Source of the DNA: Alphaproteobacteria bacterium
GTDB taxonomy: Bacteria; Pseudomonadota; Alphaproteobacteria; SHVP01
DNA length: 64,000 nucleotides
Direction of reading: 5' to 3'
Assembly: GCA_009694165.1 (NCBI GenBank)
Contig: SHVP01000001.1
Location: forward strand, 1 to 64,000
The notes beneath the pieces are model-generated. The model was not told the DNA's origin. It was given only the letters and a program-made list of their open reading frames with translations, and did not search any database. Positions 54,554 to 63,507 of this stretch are shown piece after piece (position 1 is the first letter of the stretch; the number at the start of each line of letters is the position of its first letter). Both the position numbers and the translations under genes were made by a program.

Positions 54554-57549
54554 AGGTCGCTCACTTCCAGGGCGGTCCATTCCTTGACCCGCGCCAAATG
54601 ACCGTAGTCGTCGAAGCGTGGTGCCGCAGCCGGTCGCGGTACCGCGCGATAGGGCGTCGTCGGATCGGCGAACTTGGCGAGGAGCAGCGCGAGCCCAGTC
54701 TCGGCGGTTGCAACCAGCGTGGCCGGATTGTGCAGCGCGAACGCCCGGCCACCCTGCTCCCCGCCCAGCTTCCAATAGGCGAGTTCGACGATGGCATCGG
54801 CGGCGACGGATTCAAAGGCCCCGGCCGCCGCCATCACTCCTTCGAGCGGAAGTTGCGGGTTCAACCCGAGGTCGACATCGATCCGCGTCGGCAACGTGCC
54901 GGTCTTGTAGTCGACAATGGCGATGCCGCCGGTGGCCTGTCGCTCAATGCGATCGGCCTGCGCCACCAAGACGAAAGCTCCGGCCGGCGTTACCAAATCC
55001 CAGCGGCCCTTGACCTCGGCGCTGACCGACAGGACCCGCTGGCGACGCTCGGCATCGGTCGCTACGAACCAATCGGCCGCGCGCTCAAACCACGACCACC
55101 AGAACGCGAGCACGGCGGGGCGCCCGAGCCACTCGCCGAACGCCCTCCTGCCGATCGCCAATAACTCGGCAAGGGCCTCGTCCGGCAGACGGTCGGGGTG
55201 GGCACGAACGAAAGAAGCGAGGACCCCGTGGACGAGCGAACCTCGATCCGCGGCCTGCAATTCGGCATCGATGGGGTCGAGCGGCCGCAGATTCAAGATG
55301 CGGCGTGCGTAGAACCCGTAGGGGTTGCGAACTAACGTCTCGACATCCGAGACCGACAATTGGCGCGGCCGCACATGCGCCGGCGGCGCGAAGGCGGGTG
55401 GCGCCACGGGCCTGGGCCGTCCGCGCGGCTGGTCCAGCGCCGCGGCCCAGGACAACAGTGTCGTCGCCTGCGCCGCTTCTTTACCGTCGGGCTCGCCGAG
55501 CAGTGTTTGCAGCCGCAGCCACCACCGCGACGGCACGGTCGGCGTGCCGTCGACCTTCGCCGCCCGAGTCAGGACGACATTGGGGGCGGCCGCCGCTTGG
55601 ATGAAATCGTGGGCAGCCAGACCGATCCGGCGCTCTGGCGCCGGCAACCCGAGGGCGGCGCGCATGGGGCGGCTCAGCCAGGGATCGACCGTCGCATGCG
55701 GCGGCCAAGTTCCGTCGTTGAGGCCACCAAGCACCAGGACGTCCGCCGACTGCAGGCGCGCCTCAAGCGGGCCCCAAATCGCCAACCGCGGATGCCGGCC
55801 AAAGGCAGGACGCACCGATCGCGCAGCCAGCAGGTGATCAAGCAGGTCGGCGTAGTCGGCGGACGAGACGGCCGGAAAATATCCGGCGGCGTCAGCGCAT
55901 TCGCTGACGAAGGTTGACAGAGCCTCACCAGCTTCATCGGACCAGAGGCGGTCCGCGCCCGCCTCCGCATCACTGGCGGCGAGGGCCTCAGCCATTTCGG
56001 CATGGGCGCGCAACAGATCGGCAAAGGGGACGTGGCCGCGTAGGCGATCGCCGAATCGGCCGACGATTCGCTCGAGGTCGCGCAACCAGGTTCGCAGGTC
56101 GTCGTATCGCGGCGCCGGACCCAGCGCCTGGTGCAGCCCTTTGAAACCGGGCTGCGGGCGCGGGCCGCGCAGGATGCTGGTTTCGAGGCGGCGCACCAGG
56201 GTACGGAAGACCACTGGCGAACGTCCGCCGCCCGCGAGCGGGTGCTTGAGGGCGGCCAACAGATCGACCGGAGCGAGATCGCTGGCCACCATCCGGACGA
56301 TCAAGCGGAAGAAGACCCCCGGCGGGGTATTGGCGAGGGGAATGCCTGCGCTGTCGTCGATGGCGATGTCCCAACGACCGAGCTCGGCAGCAACGCGGCG
56401 AGCGAGGCGGCGATCGGGTGTTACCAGCGCCGCCGTACGCCCCGGACCCTCGAGTGTCTGTCGCAGGACGAGGGCGATGACCGCCGCCTCGTCACGCGGT
56501 CCGGGACAGACCACCCGGGTCAGACCCGCAGCCGCCCGGGGCGGCGCAACGGCGTTGACCCACTCGTGGGTGGTCGCGGCCGGCCGCAATGCCTCGCTGA
56601 GCAGGGCGACGCGCGAATTCGGCTCGAGATCGAACCCGGGCACCGGCCAAACCGCAACCTGGCGCCGATCGACCCCAAGTCGCTCGATCAGGCGCTTGAG
56701 ATTGAACTGGGGATGGGTCTGATCGATCGCTTCCCAGCTATCGGCGTCGAGCCCGGCATCGAGCCCGGGCAGCACGATCGATCCGTTCGGCAACCGGGCG
56801 ACGACGGCGAGCAGATCCTGCGTTGCCGGAATGCTGCCGGTCGACCCTGCCGCGACGACCGGTCCGGATGGCGGCTGGGCCGACCAGCGCCTGGCCAGAG
56901 TCTCGAGCAGCCGATTGCGGCGGTCGCCCGGATCGAGGGCGCCGATTTCCGCCAAGATCGCCGGCCAATGCTCGGTGACGATGCGGAGAAATTCGATCGT
57001 TTTCTGCCAGTGCGCGGCGTAGTCGGCGGGAACGAGCGTGCAGAGCGCTGCGAACGACACGCGCTCGGTTTGGACCTGGTCGATCAGCCGGGCGAGTTCC
57101 GCCGCGAGGTCGGCGGCTTGGGCCGCGCTGGCGCGCTGGCCGTCGCGCCGCTCGCCCCATTTCAGAATGAGATCGGCCAACAGGAATTGCCGCTGGAGCC
57201 CCGGTATCGCCGGCGGCAACTCGGCCACTTCGTTGTCCGGGCCGAGCGAGTCGAGCAACAAATCGTCTTCGTCCACGTCGCCGATGGGTCGCATGGTCGG
57301 CAGGAGCAGCGACTGACCACCCGAGCGTCGCAAGAACGCCTCGTGCAGGCTGCGAACCGCGCGGCGCGTCGGCAGCAGCACGCGCACCCGCGGCAACGCC
57401 TCGCCCGGGTAACGGTCCAGCAGGCCGGCGGCCAGGGCGTCGACGAACGGCACGCCTGGCGGAATGGTGTACACGTTGAGCGGTCGGTCGGTGGTCCCAC
57501 GGGCCGGCGCGAGGGTGGTGAACAGATCACCCTGACGAGCGCCGGTCAT
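54550..57549 (-). CDS. addB: Double-strand break repair protein AddB
   Basis: AddB is the partner of AddA, contributing Chi recognition by a degenerate helicase domain and a second nuclease. The 999-residue product starts MTGARQGDLFTTLAPARGTT. Its helicase-like N-terminal part contains YPGEALPRVRVLLPTRRAVR, and its middle part LVLGGLNDGTWPPHATVDPW. The C-terminal PD-(D/E)XK nuclease is intact (GGIAIVDYKTGTLPTRIDVD near 900). The cysteines of the Bacillus-type Fe-S cluster are not evident, as usual for the alphaproteobacterial form. It overlaps murU by four bases. Confidence 0.95.
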   Translation of the reverse strand: MTGARQGDLFTTLAPARGTTDRPLNVYTIPPGVPFVDALAAGLLDRYPGEALPRVRVLLPTRRAVRSLHEAFLRRSGGQSLLLPTMRPIGDVDEDDLLLDSLGPDNEVAELPPAIPGLQRQFLLADLILKWGERRDGQRASAAQAADLAAELARLIDQVQTERVSFAALCTLVPADYAAHWQKTIEFLRIVTEHWPAILAEIGALDPGDRRNRLLETLARRWSAQPPSGPVVAAGSTGSIPATQDLLAVVARLPNGSIVLPGLDAGLDADSWEAIDQTHPQFNLKRLIERLGVDRRQVAVWPVPGFDLEPNSRVALLSEALRPAATTHEWVNAVAPPRAAAGLTRVVCPGPRDEAAVIALVLRQTLEGPGRTAALVTPDRRLARRVAAELGRWDIAIDDSAGIPLANTPPGVFFRLIVRMVASDLAPVDLLAALKHPLAGGGRSPVVFRTLVRRLETSILRGPRPQPGFKGLHQALGPAPRYDDLRTWLRDLERIVGRFGDRLRGHVPFADLLRAHAEMAEALAASDAEAGADRLWSDEAGEALSTFVSECADAAGYFPAVSSADYADLLDHLLAARSVRPAFGRHPRLAIWGPLEARLQSADVLVLGGLNDGTWPPHATVDPWLSRPMRAALGLPAPERRIGLAAHDFIQAAAAPNVVLTRAAKVDGTPTVPSRWWLRLQTLLGEPDGKEAAQATTLLSWAAALDQPRGRPRPVAPPAFAPPAHVRPRQLSVSDVETLVRNPYGFYARRILNLRPLDPIDAELQAADRGSLVHGVLASFVRAHPDRLPDEALAELLAIGRRAFGEWLGRPAVLAFWWSWFERAADWFVATDAERRQRVLSVSAEVKGRWDLVTPAGAFVLVAQADRIERQATGGIAIVDYKTGTLPTRIDVDLGLNPQLPLEGVMAAAGAFESVAADAIVELAYWKLGGEQGGRAFALHNPATLVATAETGLALLLAKFADPTTPYRAVPRPAAAPRFDDYGHLARVKEWTALEVSDL

Positions 57550-58277
57550 GGCCGCGCCGCCAGCGCGGCTTCAGCGGCGGCTAGCGCCTCCGGCGTGCCG
57601 ACATGCATCCAGTCGCCGTCGTGAACCGCGCCAAAGAGCCGCCGCTCACCGAGCGCCCGATCGAACAGCCAGTTGGCCGAAAAGGCTTCGGCCGGCGCGC
57701 CGGTCAGTGATCGCGGGTGAATGACGTAGAGCCCGGCGAACAGGTGGGGAGCGGCCGACGCCGCGCCACGCCGCTGGAGCCGGCCGTCATGGTCGAGAAA
57801 GAAATCGCCCGGGCCGTCAAAGCCGACGGCACGATCACGCGGGTGCAGCAGCAACAGGACATCCATTGCGCGGTCGTCGAAGTGTCGCCACAGCGTCGTC
57901 AGCGAGTGCTCGCCACGGTCGCGGCGCACAACGTCGGAATTGGCGACGACGATCGGCCCTTCGCCGAACAGGGGGCGGGCATGGACGAGGGCCCCGCCGG
58001 TGTCGAGCAGACGGTCGCTTTCATCCGATATGACGATCTCCGGCCGGCTGCAGCGGCGCTGGCGCGCCTCGATGTGGGTGCGGACCATGGCGGCCATGTA
58101 ATGGACGTTGACGATGGCGCGCGTGATGCCGCCGCTCGCGAGATGGTCGAGGGTATGGTCGAGCAGCGTTTGGCCAGCGACCATGGTCAGGGGTTTGGGG
58201 GCCTGCTCGCGCAGGTGGCGCATGCGCCGGCCGAGCCCGGCCGCTAGAACCATCGCGGTCGACAGACCGGACGTCAT
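57546..58277 (-). CDS. murU: N-acetylmuramate-1-phosphate uridylyltransferase (MurU)
   Basis: MurU converts MurNAc-1-phosphate and UTP to UDP-MurNAc in the peptidoglycan recycling route that bypasses MurA and MurB. The 243-residue product has the nucleotidyltransferase signature AMVLAAGLGRRMRHLREQAP, then KPL, and the metal-binding IVVANSDVVRRD. It is coupled to amgK, which encodes the preceding enzyme, by a four-base overlap. That pairing is what distinguishes it from a generic sugar-1-phosphate nucleotidyltransferase. Confidence 0.9.
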   Translation of the reverse strand: MTSGLSTAMVLAAGLGRRMRHLREQAPKPLTMVAGQTLLDHTLDHLASGGITRAIVNVHYMAAMVRTHIEARQRRCSRPEIVISDESDRLLDTGGALVHARPLFGEGPIVVANSDVVRRDRGEHSLTTLWRHFDDRAMDVLLLLHPRDRAVGFDGPGDFFLDHDGRLQRRGAASAAPHLFAGLYVIHPRSLTGAPAEAFSANWLFDRALGERRLFGAVHDGDWMHVGTPEALAAAEAALAARP

Positions 58278-59299
58278 CGGCCGTGCTCCGGCAAATGAAA
58301 GCGTTCGGCGATGGGCGCCGTCGATCGCCGTTCGCGCGGGATCATCCGCTCGAACCAGCGGCGCAGTGGCGCAAGTGTCGGGTGCGACAGGTCGCGTTCG
58401 AGCAGGCGCCACACACGCGGCAACATGGCGAGGTAACCAGGCTTCGCATCGCGCAACCACAAGCGCGCGAACACGCCGATGATTCGCGTGTTGCGCTGCG
58501 CCCCAACGGCCGCGTAGGCGGCACGAAAGTCATCCGTATCGAGGTCGGCTACCCGGTCGGCATAGCGTGCCAACATTTCCTCGGCGAGTTCCGGCGCGAC
58601 GTCGCGGCGCGCGTCTTCGATCAACGACACCAGGTCGTAGGCGGCCGGACCGCGAACCGCATCCTGGAAATCGAGCAGTCCAACCCGGGCGTGCTTCGCC
58701 CGCTCCGGGAGCCAAATCAGGTTGTCGACGTGGTAGTCGAACAGAACGAGCGTGTCGCGGTCGCCGCGCATGACCGGCAGGAGCCCGCTCCACAGCTCCC
58801 GGTACTCGCGATATTGGTCGGCGCCCGCGCGCTCGCCGCAATGGGCCGGCCAAAACCAATCGAGAAACAGACCAACCTCGCGATAGATCCGCGCCTTGTC
58901 GAACGGCGGAACGCGCGAGGGGACGACCCGCGCGCGCAGGTCGGCCAGCAGGTCAACCGCGGCGGCATAGAGGACTTGTTCGTTGCCGGGATGGGCGAGC
59001 ACGCGGTTGAAACTGGCGTCGCCCAGGTCCTCCAACAGAAGGAAGCCCCTATCGACGTCCTGGGCAAAGACGCCGGGCGCACTGTACCCGAAGGACGACA
59101 GGATCTCGGCAATGGCCACGAACGGCCGCACGTTCTCCTGCGGCGGCGGCGCATCCATCAGGACGGCGCGCCGCGAGCGGTCCACAATCCGGAAATAGCG
59201 GCGAAACGAGGCATCGCCGGCGAGCGGCGCGACCGCCGCCGCCGACCAGCCATGGCGGTCGAGGAACGCCTGGCGCTGGGCCTCGCGCCCGTCGCTCAT
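58274..59299 (-). CDS. amgK: Anomeric MurNAc/GlcNAc kinase AmgK
   Basis: AmgK phosphorylates recovered MurNAc (and GlcNAc) at C1, feeding MurU. The 341-residue product has the aminoglycoside-phosphotransferase fold. It shows the lid DASFRRYFRIVDRSRRAVLM near residue 24, the catalytic loop LVLFDYHVDNLIWL (HxDN variant) near 197 and the metal-binding VGLLDFQDAVRGPAAYDLVS. It overlaps both murU (downstream) and tsaE (upstream) by four bases. This route gives intrinsic fosfomycin tolerance in bacteria that have it. Confidence 0.92.
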   Translation of the reverse strand: MSDGREAQRQAFLDRHGWSAAAVAPLAGDASFRRYFRIVDRSRRAVLMDAPPPQENVRPFVAIAEILSSFGYSAPGVFAQDVDRGFLLLEDLGDASFNRVLAHPGNEQVLYAAAVDLLADLRARVVPSRVPPFDKARIYREVGLFLDWFWPAHCGERAGADQYREYRELWSGLLPVMRGDRDTLVLFDYHVDNLIWLPERAKHARVGLLDFQDAVRGPAAYDLVSLIEDARRDVAPELAEEMLARYADRVADLDTDDFRAAYAAVGAQRNTRIIGVFARLWLRDAKPGYLAMLPRVWRLLERDLSHPTLAPLRRWFERMIPRERRSTAPIAERFHLPEHGR

Positions 59300-59805
59300 G
59301 CGCCCGCTCCGAGCAGGGCCGGGAGCCGCTCGCACCAGGACGGACCGGCCACGAGCGTGGCGCGCCGCGCGGTTGGGTCAGGCCCTTCTTCCAGCCGCAG
59401 CTCGAGGCGGTCTTCCGGTAGATAGCGCCCCAGGCGCTCCGGCCACTCGATGATGGCGATACCCTCGGCCAGGGCATCATCGATTCCGAGTTCGTAGGCC
59501 TCTTCGGGGGTCTGCAACCGGTAGAGATCGAAATGCCAGACGATCACGTGCGGATAGGCGTAGACGAGCACCAAATTGAACGTCGGGCTGGGCGTCTCCT
59601 CGTCGGCGCGTCCGCTGATCGCACGCAGGAAGAAGCGCGCAAAGGTCGTCTTGCCGGAGCCGAGATCGCCGACGAGCGCGATGAGATCGCCCCGTCGCGA
59701 CACACCGGCCAGACGCCGAGCCAGGCGCTCGGTCGCCGCCAGGTCGGCGAGTTGGATCGCTACTGACCGCGGTTCACCACTCGCCGTCGGCACCGGATGC
59801 TTCAT
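59296..59805 (-). CDS. tsaE: tRNA threonylcarbamoyladenosine biosynthesis ATPase TsaE
   Basis: TsaE is the ATPase that resets the TsaBD complex making t6A at position 37 of ANN-decoding tRNAs. The 169-residue product has a Walker A motif (LVGDLGSGKTTFARFFLRAI near residue 44), the switch SPTFNLVLVYA and the Walker B-like HFDLYRL, followed by GIAIIEWPERLG. It overlaps amgK by four bases and is the first gene of tsaE-amgK-murU-addB-addA(-trxA). Confidence 0.95.
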   Translation of the reverse strand: MKHPVPTASGEPRSVAIQLADLAATERLARRLAGVSRRGDLIALVGDLGSGKTTFARFFLRAISGRADEETPSPTFNLVLVYAYPHVIVWHFDLYRLQTPEEAYELGIDDALAEGIAIIEWPERLGRYLPEDRLELRLEEGPDPTARRATLVAGPSWCERLPALLGAGA

Positions 59806-59985
59806 GTCGTCTTGTACCCCCTACCGGGAAACCCCCGCAACGCGATCAGCTTGCGGAAGGGGGAGCAAGCGCCCATTTCAGGGCGATGGACAGCACGACA
59901 CGGGACTTCACCACCGACATCGCCATCTTCCCCGACCGGCCGCTGCGGTTCGTCTATTCCACCGGCAAAGGCGTGCCGGGGGCGA

Positions 59986-61287
59986 TCAGTAGCGGTAGTA
60001 CTCGGGCTTGAACGGTCCCTGGCGGCTGACGCTGATGTAGGTCGCCTGCTTCTCGGTGAGGGTGGTTAGCTTGACGCCGAGCTTGTCGAGATGAAGCGCA
60101 GCGACCTTTTCATCGAGAGTCTTGGGCAGCACGTAAACCTTGCGGTCGTACTTCTTCGGGTTGGTCCAGAGTTCGATCTGCGCCAGCACCTGATTGGTGA
60201 ACGACGCGCTCATCACGAAGCTCGGATGCCCGGTGGCGCAACCGAGGTTGACCAAACGCCCCTCGGCCAAAACGATCAATCGCTTGCCGTCGGGAAATTC
60301 GACCTCGTCCACCTGGTCTTTCACCCTGTGCCAGCGAAAATTGCGGAGCGCACCGATCTGAATCTCGGAATCGAAATGGCCGATGTTGCAGACGATGGCG
60401 CGGTCCCTCATCTGCCGCATGTGATCGAGCGTGATGACGTCGACGTTTCCGGTCGCGGTGACGAAGATGTCACCTACCGCCGCGGCCTCGTCCATCGTCG
60501 TGACCTGGTATCCCTCCATCGCCGCCTGCAGCGCGCAAATGGGATCGATTTCAGTGACGAGAACGCGCGCGCCCTGCCCCCGCAAACTCTCGGCCGAACC
60601 CTTGCCGACGTCGCCGTAGCCGCAGACGACGGCAGTCTTGCCGGCGATCATCACGCTGGTCGCACGCTTGATGCCGTCGACCAGGCTCTCCCGGCAGCCA
60701 TAAAGGTTGTCGAACTTCGACTTGGTCACCGAGTCATTGACGTTGATCGCCGGCACCTTGAGCTTGCCCGCCTTGGCCATTTCGTAGAGGCGATGAACGC
60801 CGGTGGTGGTCTCTTCGCTGATGCCGCGCACGTCGTTGAGCAGGTCCGCGTATTTCTCGTGCATCACCTGGGTGAGGTCGCCGCCGTCGTCGAGAATCAT
60901 GTTCGGGCGCCAATTGTTCGGCCCGAAGATCGTTTGATTGATCGCCCACCAGAACTCCTCTTCCGACATCCCTTTCCAGGCGAACACAGGCACCCCGCTA
61001 GCGGCGATCGCCGCGGCGGCATGGTCCTGGGTCGAGAAGATGTTGCAAGAGCTCCAGCGGACCTCGGCGCCCAGCGCAGTCAGCGTCTCGATCAGGACAG
61101 CCGTTTGCACGGTCATGTGCAGGCAGCCGGCGATGCGGGCGCCGGCGAGCGGCTTGGCGCGCCCGAACTCGCGCCGCGTCGCCATCAGGCCCGGCATTTC
61201 CGTTTCGGCGATGGCCATCTCGCTCCGTCCCCAATCGGCGAGCGACATATCCTTCACTTTGTAGTCGGCGGTGGCCTTGGTTGGCAT
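59986..61287 (-). CDS. ahcY: Adenosylhomocysteinase (S-adenosylhomocysteine hydrolase)
   Basis: AhcY hydrolyses S-adenosylhomocysteine to adenosine and homocysteine, relieving inhibition of methyltransferases. The 433-residue product has the substrate-binding region ([20 protein letters not shown]), [17 protein letters not shown] and the NAD-binding [20 protein letters not shown] near residue 220. The C-terminus is the conserved KPEYYRY that reaches into the partner subunit's NAD site. AGGAG lies eight bases before the ATG. It has its own strong promoter and a palindromic site upstream. Confidence 0.97.
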   Translation of the reverse strand: MPTKATADYKVKDMSLADWGRSEMAIAETEMPGLMATRREFGRAKPLAGARIAGCLHMTVQTAVLIETLTALGAEVRWSSCNIFSTQDHAAAAIAASGVPVFAWKGMSEEEFWWAINQTIFGPNNWRPNMILDDGGDLTQVMHEKYADLLNDVRGISEETTTGVHRLYEMAKAGKLKVPAINVNDSVTKSKFDNLYGCRESLVDGIKRATSVMIAGKTAVVCGYGDVGKGSAESLRGQGARVLVTEIDPICALQAAMEGYQVTTMDEAAAVGDIFVTATGNVDVITLDHMRQMRDRAIVCNIGHFDSEIQIGALRNFRWHRVKDQVDEVEFPDGKRLIVLAEGRLVNLGCATGHPSFVMSASFTNQVLAQIELWTNPKKYDRKVYVLPKTLDEKVAALHLDKLGVKLTTLTEKQATYISVSRQGPFKPEYYRY

Positions 61288-61338
61288 CGATCAGCTCCTG
61301 ATGGCGCGCGGTCGCCCGGCAATTGAGATTGTTTGATC

Positions 61339-61367
61339 TCTATACCAGTCGGATCCGATATATGCAA
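61339..61367 (-). promoter_or_regulatory. Strong candidate sigma-70 promoter for ahcY
   Basis: On the minus strand TTGCAT (61367-61362) and TATAGA (61344-61339) are separated by exactly 17 bases. The region from about 61325 to 61400 is much richer in A and T than anything nearby. The start would be near 61332, with a leader of about 45 bases. The leader contains GAGATCAAACAATCTC, a 5-base inverted repeat (61325-61340). Confidence 0.7.
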
Positions 61368-61369
61368 GA

Positions 61370-61385
61370 ATAAAGATATGTTTAT
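61370..61385. promoter_or_regulatory. Imperfect palindrome upstream of the ahcY promoter
   Basis: ATAAAGATATGTTTAT is a 16-base near-palindrome; 14 of 16 positions are symmetrical. It lies immediately upstream of the -35. Genes of the SAM cycle in proteobacteria are often controlled by SahR-type ArsR regulators that bind AT-rich palindromes of this general kind, but I cannot confirm the match from memory. Confidence 0.45.
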
Positions 61386-61409
61386 GTAATATAGATCTGG
61401 CGAGTTTTC

Positions 61410-61697
61410 CTAGATTTCGTCAAACCCGCGGGCGACCAGGGCCACCAAGGCCACCAGCGCGGCGTCGGCCGCCGGACCCCGTGCCACGATGGCGATGTCG
61501 GTCCCGAGCCCGGCCGCCAGCAGCATCAGCCCCATGATCGAATCGCCCGCCACCTCGGTCTCGCCGACCGAAACGCGAATCTCGGCATCGAAGCTCCGCG
61601 CCAGCTTGGTGAAGGCCACGGCAGCGCGCGCGTGCAAACCCCGCTCGTTGACGATGCGAACCGACTGGCGTTGCTCGGGCGCTGCGGTCCCCGTCAC
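61410..61697 (-). CDS. ptsH: HPr family phosphocarrier protein
   Basis: HPr passes phosphate from enzyme I (EI(Ntr)) to EIIA proteins. The 95-residue product has the phosphorylated His in NERGLHARAAVAFTKLARSF near residue 22 and the regulatory Ser region in VAGDSIMGLMLLAAG near residue 53, the site used by HPr kinase. It starts at GTG 61697, overlapping the EIIA stop as GTGA. A full sugar PTS is not seen here, so it most likely works in a signalling cascade with EIIA(Man), PtsN and HprK. Confidence 0.93.
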   Translation of the reverse strand: MTGTAAPEQRQSVRIVNERGLHARAAVAFTKLARSFDAEIRVSVGETEVAGDSIMGLMLLAAGLGTDIAIVARGPAADAALVALVALVARGFDEI

Positions 61698-62113
61698 GGG
61701 TCGTCGCGACCTTTGGCCGCGAGCAACGCCGATGCAACGTAGATGTACTTGCGGCCCGCGTCTTGCGCGGCTTTGACCACTTCCTCCAGCGTCGCTCCGT
61801 CGCGGACCTGGACCAATTTGATCAACATCGGCAAATTAAGGCCGGTGATCACCTCGACCTTGGCGCGCCCCATGGTCGAGATGGCCAGGTTGGACGGCGT
61901 GCCGCCGAACATGTCGGTAAGCACCACCGCACCCTGGTCGGCAACGGAGACGGCGCGCACGGCGTCGAGAATTTCCTGCCGGCGGCACTCCATATCGTCG
62001 TCGGGACCGATATTGACCACCGCCATCTGCTGCTGCTTGCCCAGTATATGTTCGAGCACAGCGCGGAGCTCGTCCCCGACCCGGCCATGGGCGACGATAA
62101 CCAGGCCGATCAC
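61694..62113 (-). CDS. EIIA(Man)-type PTS protein
   Basis: This EIIA of the mannose/fructose family has 139 residues. The phosphoacceptor is His9 in IGLVIVAHGRVGDELRAVLE. The conserved VVLTDMFGGTPSNLAIS and ITGLNLPMLIKLVQ are present. No EIIB, EIIC or EIID genes accompany it, so it probably has a regulatory rather than transport role, as described for alphaproteobacterial EIIA(Man). It is coupled by four-base overlaps to rapZ upstream and HPr downstream. Confidence 0.94.
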   Translation of the reverse strand: MIGLVIVAHGRVGDELRAVLEHILGKQQQMAVVNIGPDDDMECRRQEILDAVRAVSVADQGAVVLTDMFGGTPSNLAISTMGRAKVEVITGLNLPMLIKLVQVRDGATLEEVVKAAQDAGRKYIYVASALLAAKGRDDP

Positions 62114-63006
62114 GCCATCGCCTCCGTACTGCCCGCCTCGATCAGGTCGCGATGGCGAACCAGCGGATCGAGGCCGCGGTCGCGGAGGAATGCGGCGATG
62201 CGTTCGGCGACGAAGACCGACCGATGCTGGCCCCCGGTGCAGCCGACAGCAATAGTAAGATACGTCTTGCCCTCGTTGGCGTAGCTCGGCAACAGCGTCG
62301 CCAGCAGTTCGCCCAGCGCCTTGAAGAACGGAATGAATGAAGAGTCACGTTCGACAAAAGCCGCCACCCGGGCATCGGTGCCGCTGATCGGTCGCAGCGC
62401 CGGATCGTAGTGGGGGTTGGCGAGGAAGCGAACGTCGAAGACAAGATCGGCGTCGCGCGGCAGCCCGCGCCTGTAGGAGAACGACAGGACCGTCAGGGTA
62501 AAACCTGACCCGCTCGCCAGACGAAAGCGACCGGTGATCTGCCGGCGCAAGTCCGGCACTGCGAGCATCGAGGTATCCATCACGATATCGGCCCGGTCGC
62601 GCAGCGGCCCGATCATCCGGCGTTCTTTCTCGATACCGTCGATCAGGCGCCGGTCCTCGGCCAACGGATGACGACGCCGCGTCTCGGTGTAGCGACGCTC
62701 GAGAACGGCATCCTCGCAGTCCATGAACATGAGCCGCACCGTCAGGTCGTCACGATCCTGCAGCGGCGCGATTTCCGCCATGAACCGCCCGACGCTGAAA
62801 TCGCGGGTGCGAATGTCGATGCCCACGGCAATGGCCCCATGCCGCGACAACGGCAGCTCGCCGGTGGGTGTCAGCAAATTGCGCAGCAGCGCGAGCGGAA
62901 TATTGTCGACCGCGTCATAGCCGAGGTCTTCGAGCAAGTGGAGGACCGACGACTTGCCAGCTCCGGACATCCCGGTCACGAGGAGCACCTGCGTCGGCGT
63001 CGCCAC
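62110..63006 (-). CDS. rapZ: RNase adapter protein RapZ
   Basis: RapZ is a nucleotide-binding protein that, in E. coli, delivers the small RNA GlmZ to RNase E to tune glucosamine-6-phosphate synthesis; in other groups its role is less clear. The 298-residue product has the P-loop VTGMSGAGKSSVLHLLEDLG, the DNIPLALL motif and VRLMFMDCEDAVLERRYTET. The C-terminal region is the conserved IAVGCTGGQHRSVFVAERIA. It lies between hprK (three bases upstream) and EIIA(Man) (four-base overlap), a standard alphaproteobacterial order. Confidence 0.96.
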   Translation of the reverse strand: MATPTQVLLVTGMSGAGKSSVLHLLEDLGYDAVDNIPLALLRNLLTPTGELPLSRHGAIAVGIDIRTRDFSVGRFMAEIAPLQDRDDLTVRLMFMDCEDAVLERRYTETRRRHPLAEDRRLIDGIEKERRMIGPLRDRADIVMDTSMLAVPDLRRQITGRFRLASGSGFTLTVLSFSYRRGLPRDADLVFDVRFLANPHYDPALRPISGTDARVAAFVERDSSFIPFFKALGELLATLLPSYANEGKTYLTIAVGCTGGQHRSVFVAERIAAFLRDRGLDPLVRHRDLIEAGSTEAMA

Positions 63007-63009
63007 CGG

Positions 63010-63474
63010 CTACCGCCCTCCCACCTTGGACCGGCCGCTGGCCTCGGCGACATGCTCGACGCCTGTCAGGGCCAGCCGGATCTTGCTCGGCGTCGACGCT
63101 TCGAACGCGGCCAGGACCAGAACCGGCAAACGGATGCCGTCGTACATCGTGTGCGCCGGTTCGGGCAGCCGCGGCACCACGAGACCGGGTCCAAGATCGA
63201 CGGCGAGGGCGACGCGGGCCCGCGGCGTCACGCGTTCCTCGGGCAGGTGGACGACGCCCAAGCCGCGCACTTCGATCATCCCGGCCAGCGCCTCCGGAGC
63301 CGAGGCGATCAGCTCGCCCCGCACCGCGCTGAGGTCGACCTGGTCATCGGCGACAAGGCGAGCACCGCCGTCGATCAAGCGCAACGCTAGATCCGATTTG
63401 CCGCTGGCCGACGGACCGCGCAGCAGCACCGCGATCCCCTCCCATTCGACGCAACTTGCATGCACGAGCGCCAT
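63010..63474 (-). CDS. hprK: HPr kinase/phosphorylase (short alphaproteobacterial form)
   Basis: HprK phosphorylates and dephosphorylates HPr on serine, gating the PTS cascade. The 154-residue product has only the C-terminal kinase domain; the N-terminal domain of Gram-positive HprK is absent, as usual in alphaproteobacteria. The P-loop is LRGPSASGKSDLALRLIDGG near residue 18, followed by LVADDQVDL. The HPrK signature is IEVRGLGVVHLPEE. It lies between the sensor kinase gene and rapZ on the same strand. Confidence 0.94.
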   Translation of the reverse strand: MALVHASCVEWEGIAVLLRGPSASGKSDLALRLIDGGARLVADDQVDLSAVRGELIASAPEALAGMIEVRGLGVVHLPEERVTPRARVALAVDLGPGLVVPRLPEPAHTMYDGIRLPVLVLAAFEASTPSKIRLALTGVEHVAEASGRSKVGGR

Positions 63475-63507
63475 GGCGGTGGAGCCTGCGGGGACGGCGG
63501 CCGATAG

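Noticed and set aside
59886..60011. 41-codon plus-strand frame between tsaE and ahcY
   Set aside because: It is too short, overlaps the end of ahcY, and no family is recognisable. It is kept only as a possible scar in the findings.
61288..61409. SAH or SAM riboswitch upstream of ahcY
   Set aside because: The leader after the predicted promoter is only about 45 bases and AT-rich, too short for the known folds.
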